From Bidens hawaiensis (Eukaryota; Streptophyta; Magnoliopsida; Asterales; Asteraceae): a stretch of 64,000 nucleotides of DNA. Shown here one piece after another: positions 49,584-59,624 of the stretch. The notes beneath the pieces are model-generated. The model did not search any database, was not told the origin of the DNA, and saw only the letters and a program-made list of their open reading frames with translations. The stretch's first letter is position 1. Every line of letters begins with the position of its first letter. Location of the stretch: NCBI GenBank assembly GCA_021521415.1, contig JAIQDT010010153.1:29854-93853 (forward strand), read 5' to 3'. The position numbers and the translations under genes were made by a program.

Positions 49584-49588
<5 letters not shown>
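49113..49588 (-). repeat. 5' LTR of F (49127-49588) with primer-binding site
   Basis: The minus strand reads LTR end ...TACA, then TGGTATCAGAGC (49113-49124) for initiator tRNA-Met. The LTR on the plus strand begins TGTAGGTCCCCCCGGG and ends TGCACCAACA at 49588. An AT microsatellite from the target, partly AATAT duplication, follows. Confidence 0.92.
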
Positions 49589-49627
<39 letters not shown>

Positions 49628-49642
49628 GTGTGTGTGTGTGTA
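49589..49642. repeat. (TA)n(GT)n microsatellite, insertion site of F in the LTR of I
   Basis: AATATATAT... to about 49625, then a short TG run. The left LTR of I has the shorter equivalent at 17238-17275. Confidence 0.92.
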
Positions 49643-50942
49643 TAATGATTCTTTATTATAAATATTAATTAAGTAATAATAAGTATTCTTAAATAATAAA
49701 GAAAAGAATACATTTCTTGAAGAAGAAGAAGAAACGTAGGGTTTTATAAATAAACTAAAGGTTTATGAATACTACTTTTTAACTAAAGGTTTTAAAGTAA
49801 AAAATAAATAATCGAGGTGGCGATTATAAAACAAGACTAAAGGTCTTAAGCCGGATTGTATATCCGACTAACAAAAGTTATACTCGTACTATCAGTGCGA
49901 GGTAGCAAGGGAAAGACCCACGGACGGTGGTTGAAGCCGATCCCAATCAAAAGTTGAATACACCCCACTTTTACAAACTTGTTTTTAAACGAGTCAACAT
50001 GTTATATGAAAAAATTTACATGAGACTAAGTGTCCCTAAAAACATTGTAAATAAGAGTATAAGCCTAGCCTTCAGGCTGTGGTATACGTTTGTCTGGATC
50101 CTTACATATGTGGTAAAATGCGGTGGGCACATCACACCACGCTTGGTCACGACCTCCAGCCACGATGGGCCGGACCTAAGTACGTTCGAGTGAGATTGAC
50201 CATGTGTATATTTATGGTACCTAAGTAATGTCGAAACGCTGCAGTGTTTTCTAAGGTGGCCTAGTGTAGAGACTCGAATTTATAATGATGTTGTTTTAAC
50301 TTAATTATTCCTAAGCCAAGATGGGCCGAGACTTACGTGGTCTCGAGGGGTAATTGAGTAAAGAAAATATTTTAGCGTCAGCATATTCACCAGCATTCGT
50401 TGCTGATGTATTTTCTAATATTTTGCAGGTAACCAAGATTAGAGCTTGAAGGACGAAGGGCTTAAGAATCTGATGGCTCGGATATTTTGTTTAAATATTA
50501 AATGTTTTTGTAAACTTATAAACAAGTAAACCTAAACGAGACTTTTGTCTCATCTTTTGTGTTGTAAATATTTATAATCTAAATCCACGTGTTTTATAAT
50601 ACTTCCGCATTAACCCGCTACTCTGATTTATTTACAAATGTGGTACCAACTATTGATCACACTCCTAGGCCTAAGATGGGGGTGTGACACAGTGGGAGAT
50701 GGAACAAGGTAGTAAGTTGCAAAGGGGAGGGGGTTATATGGAGACGAGGGGATATAAGGGTGAAATTACAATAACACCCTTGAAACTAACGGACGTTAGT
50801 CAAGTTAGTTAATGGTTAGTCCTAATTGCAAAAAAAAATGCTGACCACAGAGACAATAACTACAAAAATGCCACCACGAGGTTGAAAATTGTGTTCGGGG
50901 TTCCACCACAGGAACCAAAATTTCAATTAACTCTCTTATCAA

Positions 50943-53001
50943 AAATATTAATATAAAATAACTATTGACCATTGATGAATGTTTTCCCCTTCTACATTTA
51001 AAATAAACAGGTAAGAGCACTCCCCACGTTGCTGGGGCACGGTTTTCGTACTATAACCGAAGAAAGCAGGGCGTCCAAACAAAAAAACAAAATCGGGTGT
51101 CTTAATTAAATAAAGTTTTAGAACGCAATAGAACTTGTGTTACCATTGTAAGGGTTGTAAAAGACATTGTTTTGACAATAGTCTACTACATTTCTAGGTT
51201 CATGGTCGCATATAGTAGTAAAAGTTTATCTTTTTGCCATCTCTTGGGCTTTGTTTGTCTTCTCCTGCATAGTTTAATTTTTCAAATTACCTAACTCTCT
51301 TATTAATGGAATTACGACACTCATATCAATGACTGAAGGTTTTTAAGATTTGAAGTTATAAAGATTTCCTTGTTTCTGCCTTAAAAACAATTGATTTTGA
51401 TTGATAATATAAAAGCTTGAAAAAGAATGTAACAATAACTTTCATAGCAAACTAAATCAAAAAGTCAAACCAAATCTTACCCAATACTCATACGGTAACT
51501 GAGTCTTTAAGAGCAGAGTAAACTATATTTACCATTTGTGGTAGCAAACTTACACCTAATTTCGGTATTAGGTAACCCAACTTTTTTATATCAGAAAACA
51601 ACAATAATGTTGTCGTGTTGTTGGTGATAGATTTGAATGTTGTTTACAGTTTGTGACAAAGCAAAAGAAACTCGTAAACATTTAAAAATGGTAACGCATC
51701 ATAGCCTATACAAATAACCAAACTTTAAAACAAATCGAAATCATGGCTCAGATCTCCGGTATGGCTGCAACGTTGGTTGCAACGCCATATAGCGAAGCGT
51801 CATCATAGCCTATACTTATACTGAAGATTCAAGCAGTAAACCAACTGCATCCGAATCCAATTCCAAACCAACCATCGATGCACAACCGGCAATATGATAA
51901 ATCATAGCCGCCGATGCTCAAGAACGCATTTTTGCATCAAAAGTGAGACCGACCTAAGCTTTCTAGCACAATTACAAACCATGGACATCAGACATTTAAA
52001 AGCAAGCAATTCCACATTTTTTTTATTCAAAGTTAACATAAACAACCCACACCAAACTTTACAATCAAATGAACTCAAAGTCGGTACGACTAGCATACCC
52101 GAAAACAATAGACTATGCCACGACTGACGACTGCCGCCACCAAGGGTTTGGAAATGGAACCCGGATAGACGGTGGGTAAGCCCGCCACTAGGCATCACCT
52201 ATGGTTCCAAAGAAAAATAGGACATTGCAGATAACTAATCTGAACCTTTAGGAGATAAATGGAAATTTTCTATTCAAATTGAGACACCACTCCACCGCCA
52301 CCCACGGTTCCTAATTCGAACCCAACAACGGTAGACGAACTACACGCAAACACCATCTTATTAGACACGAAACCGCCCAAGTAAAGAGAGATAACAGAGA
52401 CGCCGCTCTCGCCGCCATAGACGTCGGTAATGGTCATTCGTCGGCCAAATCCGATTAAACTACTGTCGGGAATCCTCGGAAACAACAGGCAAACACGCGC
52501 TCTGTTTTTCTATCTAGAATCACCTTATAACATCGTCAAAGGCTGTCATCGAAAATGATGGATTACAAAGATGAAGGACAAAATAACGGTGGCGACAATA
52601 CACTATAACACAAAGAAAGAGAAAGAGGGAAGGTTATGGATTGTAAGGTCCAATAGAAACAAAGAAATATGAGAATATGACACGGAAGATGGAGAAAATA
52701 GCGTACTAACACTACATGCACATGGTACTACAGTCACTGCGAAAACTTAGACGTAAATGTAATATTATAAATAATTTATTTGTTTTGAAATAGAAAATTA
52801 TTTTTAGTATTTTTTATGGAATAAAATATATTAACTATGGACAATTGATGAATGTTATTTTTTATTTTATTTTTTTCTTTCGATATTTAAAAATAAATAA
52901 TTTATTTGTTTTGAAATAGAAAATTATTTTTAGTATTTTTTATGGAATAACAAATATTTATAAGTTATATTTATTTAATAAGTTGGTTTGGATTGGGTTA
53001 C
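50943..53001. other. Unassigned DNA, no recognisable gene
   Basis: Mostly AT-rich. The part 51700-52600 is less AT-rich with open minus-strand frames (52198-51902 and 52485-52270) that match no family I know. Poly-A/T and repeat features dominate the rest. It may be an old element or a gene fragment; nothing decides this from sequence alone. Confidence 0.5.
52767..52949. repeat. 57-bp direct repeat pair, 126 bp apart
   Basis: ATAAATAATTTATTTGTTTT and the following 37 bases at 52767-52823 recur with no visible change at 52893-52949. The spacer contains TTGATGAATGTTATT, a word also seen at 50972. It looks like a recent local duplication. Confidence 0.9.
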
Positions 53002-53004
53002 TAA

Positions 53005-53283
53005 GAGCATTCGCAATCCGTCCCATATCCCAATACATATAATTACACTAAAAATACTATATTTTTCTATCATATTTTCAATTAAATAATATTTTTCATG
53101 TATTTCTCAATATTTTTTCTCTCTCCTCCCCTCACAACCATTTATAGAAATTATTAAACGGTGTATTACCAAATTTACTCTTGAACAATAACATTTTCTC
53201 TCTTTTCTACCCACAACCATTGACATTCACTTCTTATTATTTACAAAACCCCTCAAATTCTATGGAACGGATTGTGAATACTC
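53005..53283. mobile_element. Tourist/PIF-Harbinger-type MITE (279 bp)
   Basis: Terminal inverted repeats GAGCATTCGCAATCCGTCCC and the inverse of GAGTATTCACAATCCGTTCC, flanked by TAA on both sides (53002-53004 and 53284-53286), the 3-bp target duplication of this superfamily. Non-coding and AT-rich. Confidence 0.88.
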
Positions 53284-53827
53284 TAATGGGAGTGAAAGGT
53301 TGTGTTTATTTGAGTTGTGTAGGTTAAAAAGAGAGAAATTAGTTTTTTTTAACTAAAGGTTGGGTTGGGGTAGGTTGCGAATGTGGATTAGGGATGTTCA
53401 ACGAATCGAATTTCGAATACTCGAATATTTTCGAATCGAATTATTTGAATTTTTAAATTTTGATGCTGGATTCGAATTCGATTCGAATTTGAAATAGATT
53501 CGATAAATTCGATTCGAATTCAAAAAAAAAAAGCAATTCTAAATTTGATTCGATTCGAGAATGAAGTTCGAATTTGAATCGATTCTGTAAAAATACATTA
53601 ATCGACATTACGCGAGCCAAGATTTAGTCGCTAACACGATACATCAATATGTTAACAATACTTTATTGATACTTTAAAGGGTGAATACATTAGATACGTT
53701 AATCATAGAGGGAATCCGGCATGGTAACAGTACTTTAATACATTAAGCCGAATCTATACTTTCTTATGAACATGAACTGCCTATTTATAGGCCCAATCCC
53801 CATTCGTTAACATCAATAACGAATGGG

Positions 53828-54993
53828 TGACGGGTGGTCCATGGGACAACCCTTAAGTGGTTTAAGAACAATAATAATCATGTGTTTAATGGGTTTATAT
53901 TTTTGAATTAGTTGACTATGGTTACTCATATAATTGCAGGTAGGAGAAGATAGAGGATGTAATTACGAGAACGTGGGCGAAAACGGTGAAGAAAACGAAC
54001 TTGGAAGGAGAAAGTTATGACGAAAACAAGAAGGCCTTGTTAAAGGCCACCGTAGCTTACGGTGAAGCCACCGTAAGCTACAGTGGGATCTGAAGAAAAT
54101 GATACCGTATGGCAGTTTAAAACCACCCCGGCTTTTTGGAAGCCACCATAAGCTACGGTGGCCACCGTAGCTTACGGTGGGACTGACGCTGAAACTTGTA
54201 ACATCCTTATAAACTCGTTTTAGGGTTGGCTTTTAACATTCTTATCATTATCTTTCATCTAAGGACGACCTAAGGGCGATTTGGAGGTGCCATAGCTTAA
54301 TTTTGAGTGTGGTAATCATTTGAAACTCTATTTTGATTCATATGCAAATTATAATCGAAGGGATAACGAACGGAATCATGCTCGGCTAAATCCCATTGTG
54401 TTTTCCCTCGGGTTGTAAGGTTTATTATGTTTGTTTGGTTGAATGTTTAGACAATTTCTGAGATAATATTTGATCTTATTGATTTCATTATTATGGTGTT
54501 TATGTATTGGTTGATAGATTGTTAGTTTATCGATTTTGTGTTCTAAACCGTCAGTTCTTGGTGCTTTAAGTAATCAAGATTAATCGTAAGGGATTCAGGG
54601 TTGGATAAACTAATTGGTTTTTGAGTGATTACCTTGCGTTGTATAATCCAAGTACTTGATCTTCAATTATCGCAATCGTTTACATAAACACGAACTTTAT
54701 CTATTGTTCATCTCAGTTAAACATTAACTGTAACATTCATGGAAACCTGAAACCGAGGGAAGACATATTGTCTCATATTGATTAAAACTCGTTTAATTGC
54801 TTTAGTTCTTTTTGTTATTCAAATCAAACAACCGAATCACTGAATTTACTTTTCGCACTTAGTTTAATATAGTTTAATAATAAAGCTACTTAGTAACACA
54901 TTTTTCACGAACTCCTTGTGTTCGACACCCGTTAATCGCTATCTAATTAGTTATAATCGGTTTATTTTTAAGTGAGTCTTCGACCTCACATCA
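53828..54993. mobile_element. Solo LTR M (1166 bp) inside the left LTR of E
   Basis: It starts TGACGGGTGG and ends ACCTCACATCA, with perfect duplications ATGGG (53823-53827 and 54994-54998). The end region with CCTTGTGTTCGACACCCGTTA (54924-54944) resembles the R/U5 end of plant Ty3 (Athila/Tat-type) LTRs, so the original orientation was probably plus. It contains four copies of the palindromic word CCACCGTAGCTTACGGTGG or its variants (54047-54081 and 54143-54180). Confidence 0.88.
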
Positions 54994-56324
54994 ATGGGGT
55001 GTTCCCGTGACGAATAGCTTCCCATTCGTTACATTTCATAACATTTGGCATTTTTAAATAACGAATGAGCCTCCATTCGCTAAATCCCTTGGTGAATGGG
55101 CTCCTAACTTAACGAATAGGCAGCTGGTCTAACGAATGGACTCCATTCACTTTACAATTCATAATGAATGTGCCATTTTGCATTATAGCCTAATGACTAA
55201 ACTACCCATAGCCTCTTCGATCAGCTACATACAACAAATCATGCACTTATAGAATCCCCTTTTTCCGTAGCTGTCGAATACTTTAACTTTGAGTACTTTT
55301 AACTGCAAATAATCAGTCACGATTAATAGATTAACAAACTCCCCCGTGACTAATGATTCTCAGGCTTGTGCAGATAGACAATCTCTAAGTCTTTTCAGCA
55401 AACCAGTAACTTGAAGCTTCTCGTATTAGATCTCCCCCTCAAGTAGGCAACTCAAGGTGATCATCTCGATCATCCAACTAGCATATGATATGGTTCAATC
55501 TTTCAACAATCTGCAACAACTCATCAGCTATCCATCAGCACCGGTAAAACAAAAATATCTTTGCATCTGACCTCATCACACATCTTCATGAATAACCCGA
55601 TCATTCAAAATCTTTCACTCCGGTTTTCCCTCTCTTGATAACGTCTATCCCAAATTAACTCTTTGAAGCTCTTTTACATCCCATTCGCTTAGATGCACTA
55701 ATGTTTTGGGCATATGATTCAGATTTCCAACCTCTATTAATAAATCCTGAACGATCAGATTCCTCAATTCAATGACAAGACTTGTGTTGCATTTTTTGAC
55801 AAAATCAACCCATTCAAGAATTGTCCACCTCAACATAAGTAATCTGCCCATACTTGTAGCCAACATAGTTAGGATTAAAGTCCCTCAGAAAGAAGTAAAC
55901 GAACAAACACTCGTATCCCACACAGTCAAGTTTCAATCTCGAACAAATCAATCAACAATTGCAGTCTTGAACTCAGTCAAATGTAGCTTTGCAATCATGA
56001 ATTACCACCCGAATTGCAGTAAATTTTCAAGAAATCCTTGCAAACATAGGAATATAAAAGCCAAATAAACTCCTTTGAAATTTTTATCTCCCCCCATTTC
56101 TTGACAAATTTGGCAAGGTCTTGAACATATCTCCAAAAATCACTAATAAACTCCTCTTTAAATTACTCGTGCTCTCCCCCTCGGCCAGTAGATACACGTG
56201 AAAAGCAGCCAGAAAATATTGTAGCCAAAAATTTTAAGAAGAGTTCCCCATACATTAGGAATATCCCAGAAAAATTTCATTTAAGATTTTTTTTCTAAAA
56301 TACTCTTTTATTTATCGTTAACGA

Positions 56325-56690
56325 ATGAGGCTTCATTCGTTATCCACATACGTTAATCTGATCACATTCGTTGATCAAACACTCATCATCTAAAACAGTG
56401 GCCTCATACGTTAATCTTGTCCTCATTCGTTACACTTGAACGAATAGAACACATTCGTTATAAATAACCACCCTCATTCGTTAGAACAGTTACACGAATG
56501 AGGTCTCATACATTAATTAGTCCACATTCGTTAGACCCATTAACAAATGTTCTTCATACGTTAAGATATGCGTATTCATAAGACCTTTCAAACGAATGAC
56601 CACATACATTAAGATATCCACATTCGTTAGAACTTTCAAACGAATGACCTCATACGTTAAGAAACTGTAGCGAATGGGAACAATGATTTA
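56325..56690. repeat. Array of CATTCGTTAACGAATG words in E
   Basis: At least 15 copies of CATTCGTTA, CATACGTTA or the inverse AACGAATG, spaced about 20-30 bp, some as full palindromes (ATCGTTAACGAATGAGG near 56325). The same word occurs in both LTRs of E (near 53805, 54999-55150 and 57355-57550). Confidence 0.88.
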
Positions 56691-58346
56691 ACGATGAGTG
56701 GTTAAACCAGTTACTATAGCACCGGAAAAACGTGAATCACCAGAAAATAAGGTTATGATGACCGGAGAAACGATTATCTCGTCGAAAACTTCAAATCTTC
56801 ATCAGATATTAAAATTAACCTTACAAATCTTCAATGAAGTTTCAAAGATACATTACGAACTTTATGCAATAATCAATTTCATAAAAAATACTCTTAATCA
56901 TTATCAATTTTGATAAAATCATTAGCATCTTCATCAAGCTATCATCAATGGCGGATTCTCATAATCACCATAATCAACCACCAAAATACATTATGAAATT
57001 TCGGATTCAACTTATGAACACAAATCTAACATCAATTTCAACATTCATAAACTAAATCATCTTCAAATTGATCCAATTATTAAATAACAGTATTGATACT
57101 TTAATTTCTCATATCAATTACCTGACTCTGATACCATTTGTAAATACGTTAATCGACGTTATGCGAGCCAATATCTAGTCGCTAACACTATACATCAATA
57201 TGTTAACAATACTTTATTGATACTTTAAACGGTCAATACATTAGATACGTTAATTCTAGAGAGAGTCCAGCATGGTAACAGTACTTTAATACATTAAGCA
57301 CGGATCTCTACTTTCGTATGAACATGAATTGCCTATTTATAGGCCCAATCCCCATTCGTTAACATCACTAACGAATGGGGTGTTCACGTAATGAATGGCT
57401 TCCCATTCATTACATTTCATAACGAATGGCATCCTTAAATAATGAATAGGCCTCCTTTCGCTAAATCCCTTAGAGAATGGCCTCCTAACTTAACGAATAG
57501 GCAGCTAGTCTAATGAATGGACTCCATTCGCTATACAATCCATAGAGAATGAGCCATTTTACATTATAGCCTAATGACTAAACTACCCTAGCCTCTTTGA
57601 TCAGCTACAGACAACAAATCATGCACTTACAGATTCTAATTCAGTTAAAAAAATATTTTAGTTTCAAAACCAATACAAATTTGAGTTATTGAACAACAAA
57701 AAGTGCAGCACATATGTCACACCCCAACCTACGGCAGAAATTTTGGGGTGTGAATTAGCCTCCATTCCTTACATTCGCTAAATCCCTTAGAGAATTTGAT
57801 TTTGCTCACAAATCTCATGGTATTATCATGCAATAATTAAAATGACAATATCTATTATTTATATTTCAAATAATCCAACAAAATTCAAACAAACAAATTA
57901 CATGATTCCATAAATAGAACAAGTATGTAAGGCCCCGTTACCGGTAGCCCTACTTTCGTGTTGGATTTACTCATAAACGCATTTCTTAATATCAGAGTTA
58001 ATTAAAATATTTGCGGAATAATATAACTTTAATAAAACATCTCATAGCAATCCAAAAATTGTCTTAAACAACCAACTTGTCTTTCAAAATAAACAAAACG
58101 TTAACGTAAACGTCTTGAGTCTTCCGATGCCAGCCTCTTATTCAGTACCACGTGTCTCCTCAAGCGAGCTGCCTCATCCTACTCACCTGCGTGCATACTA
58201 AAAGTCAGCTATGCTGAGTGAGTTCTAGTTAATCATACATTATACAATACACACAAACTTATATTCTTTCATTCATACTTTCATACTTTCTTTTGTACTA
58301 ACTTACTTTCATATCTTACGTTATAAAGAGCATTACGCCCTACATT

Positions 58347-58600
58347 CCTCGAATATTATTAGGGCTCGGTACCCTCCTTCCTCGAGTATTATTAGAGCTC
58401 GGTACCCTCCTTCCTCGAGTATTATTAGGGCTCGGTACCCTCCTTCCTCGAGTATTGTTAGGGCTCGGTACCCTCCTTCCTCGGATATTAGTAGGGTTCG
58501 GTTCCCTAGTTCTCGAATATTAGTAGGGTTCGATTCCCTCTTCGTTACCATACAACCATACATCATACCTCGAGTATTATTAGGGCTCGATACCCTTTTC
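58347..58600. repeat. 33-bp minisatellite in LTR B
   Basis: Units TCCTCGAGTATTATTAGGGC plus TCGGTACCCTCCT, about five in tandem, then diverged ones. The same locus in LTR A (11514-11600) has three and in LTR L (62905-63060) five units. Only the core ATTATTAGGG is constant among all three. Confidence 0.9.
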
Positions 58601-59475
58601 GTAACCATACAACCATCCTTTCCTTCTTTTATTAACTTTATCACGTTCATACACATAAGCATACATATCATACTTACCGTATATATAGCGTTACAACCTG
58701 ACAATACGTGCAATATCCGAAGATCGTTCACGTACCATCAAGCAATCATTCATACATTTCACATTATTCACATAAGGCATACACTTATCTCTTAGGATAA
58801 GCGTATTAACAAACATATTGAGTATGCACACAGCCCCGAAAACATAACACATAAATGGGGCTAGAAACTCACCTGGATCCTGTTACGCTCTCCGTTAATC
58901 ATTATTCCCTTCTTGAGCTGTGCACGGCTAACTGTATAATATTTACATGTATCAACTAACTACTACTACTCATGTTGTATTTCTATCTTTATATAACCCA
59001 CAACGAACGGGGGTCCGGGGGCAGCGCCCCTGGCAGCGGGGTCTAGGGGCGGCAGCCCCTAGCAGGGTCCAAGGGCAGAGCCACTGGCTGGGGTCGAGCT
59101 GCCAGGTCAGCTTGGAAAAATTTTATTTCCATTAACTGTCGTAACACATTTTCCATTATAATTTCGAATCATTAATTAATTTGCTAACTCAAAAGTTCAA
59201 GGGATGAATTGTATTTAATTCATTCTTTTTCTAAGTCCAGGGACTGTTCTGTCATTTTATTAAACTTTCTAGTTCGTTATTCAGTCTTTAACGAATTGAC
59301 TTATCTTAGCGAACTGGTCATTTGTAACGAACTGAACCCTCTAACGAACTGGACCTCTGAAGCATTCGTCCTTGTACGAACCAGTCCACATGGAGAATCA
59401 GTTCAAGTAACGAATTGGACCTTCTAATTCATTATCTCCTTTAACGAATGGCTATAACGAAATGGGGGAGGGTTA

Positions 59476-59624
59476 ATTCGTTATCTTTTCCTTAACGAAT
59501 CAGGACACGAACTAAGGCTAGTTCGTTATCTTTTCCTTAACGAATCAGGACACGAACTAAGGCTAGTTCGTTATCTTTTCCTTAACGAATCAGGACACGA
59601 ACTAAGGCTAGTTCGTTATCTTTC
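59476..59624. repeat. 45-bp tandem repeat in LTR B
   Basis: About three near-perfect copies of GTTCGTTATCTTTTCCTTAA followed by CGAATCAGGACACGAACTAAGGCTA. Each unit pairs CGTTA with TAACGAA. Surrounding DNA (59260-59680) holds more AACGAA(C/T) words. Confidence 0.93.

Larger units (their letters stand above)
41606..49588 (-). mobile_element. Composite Copia-type element F: LTR-internal-LTR-internal-LTR
   Basis: On the minus strand: 5' LTR 49127-49588 and PBS (49113-49124), a 1.1-kb interior (47997-49112), a middle LTR 47480-47996 with degraded PBS, a Copia RNase H remnant, a long spacer, an intact 976-codon ORF, polypurine tract and 3' LTR 41606-42037. The outermost flanks are AATAT on both sides (41601-41605 and 49589-49593), within an AT-repeat of the LTR of I. 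The middle and right LTRs are near-identical; the left LTR belongs to a diverged relative. Gag, protease, integrase and RT are missing. Confidence 0.85.
16365..50689 (+). mobile_element. Ty3/Tekay-type LTR retrotransposon I (host of J, H and F)
   Basis: 5' LTR 16365-18316, PBS, pre-gag ORF (interrupted by J), gag-pol 33197-37748, polypurine tract, and 3' LTR starting at 37789 and ending at 50689 (interrupted by H and F). Outer flanks CGGTG (16360-16364) and CAGTG (50690-50694) match at 4 of 5. Subtracting J, H and F leaves a standard element of about 10 kb with LTRs of about 1.95 kb. Its order is gag, PR, RT, RNase H, IN, then a chromodomain-like tail. Pol is dead: three stops and two frameshifts. 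Confidence 0.93.
37789..50689 (+). repeat. 3' LTR of I, in three pieces
   Basis: The LTR's own sequence is 37789-38448, 41431-41605 and 49594-50689, matching the 5' LTR in order. The gaps are element H and composite F, each bounded by a duplication of LTR sequence (ATGGC and AATAT). The G-box array is partly decayed: several CACGTG of the 5' LTR read CATGTG or a CACGCG-type variant near 37975-38070. TATAAATA is near 38143. Confidence 0.93.
14642..50933. mobile_element. Non-autonomous Mutator-like element K, inflated by nested insertions
   Basis: Long terminal inverted repeats: the left end GAGTTAATTGTAATTTTCGT (14642) and the right end (50933, inverse) align for about 130 bp, including CCTGTGGTGGAACCC, CGTGGTGGCATTTTTG and TTGCAATTAGGAC. 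The flanking 9-mers TCTCATTAA (14633-14641) and TCTTATCAA (50934-50942) match at 7 of 9, as expected of an old 9-bp Mutator-type duplication. The element's own DNA is 14642-16364 plus 50695-50933, about 2 kb. I recognise no transposase in it. The remaining 34 kb is retrotransposon I and its passengers. The TIR resembles that of the MITE at 7404. Confidence 0.88.
53586..57631 (-). mobile_element. Non-autonomous LTR retrotransposon E, minus strand
   Basis: LTRs 53586-55251 (interrupted by M) and 57139-57631 (493 bp) start TGTAAA and end GCACTTATA or GCACTTACA. Target duplications GATTC are perfect (53581-53585 and 57632-57636). A minus-strand PBS, TGGTATCAGAG (57127-57137), lies beside the right LTR. 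A TATAAATA-type box on the minus strand lies in each LTR (near 53790 and 57337). The interior (55252-57138) has no gag or pol motif. Confidence 0.92.

Noticed and set aside
47480..49588. Right half of F as an independent later insertion
   Set aside because: The flanks at 47475-47479 (CCTCT) and 49589-49593 (AATAT) do not match, whereas the outer flanks of the whole composite do. Kept as part of one unit.
51902..52485. Minus-strand ORFs as a host gene
   Set aside because: No domain, start context or intron pattern could be recognised. Left as unassigned DNA.
56325..56690. CRISPR-like array (short repeats at 20-30 bp spacing)
   Set aside because: The repeats are degenerate palindromic words without constant-length spacers, in a plant retroelement. 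No cas genes.
58333..58731. 132-codon minus-strand ORF with repeated EEGGYRALI units
   Set aside because: It is the translation of the 33-bp minisatellite in LTR B. The unit length is a multiple of three, which keeps the frame open by chance.
59476..59624. 45-bp direct repeats as a CRISPR or origin iteron array
   Set aside because: Units abut without spacers and lie inside a delimited solo LTR. A simple tandem duplication explains them.
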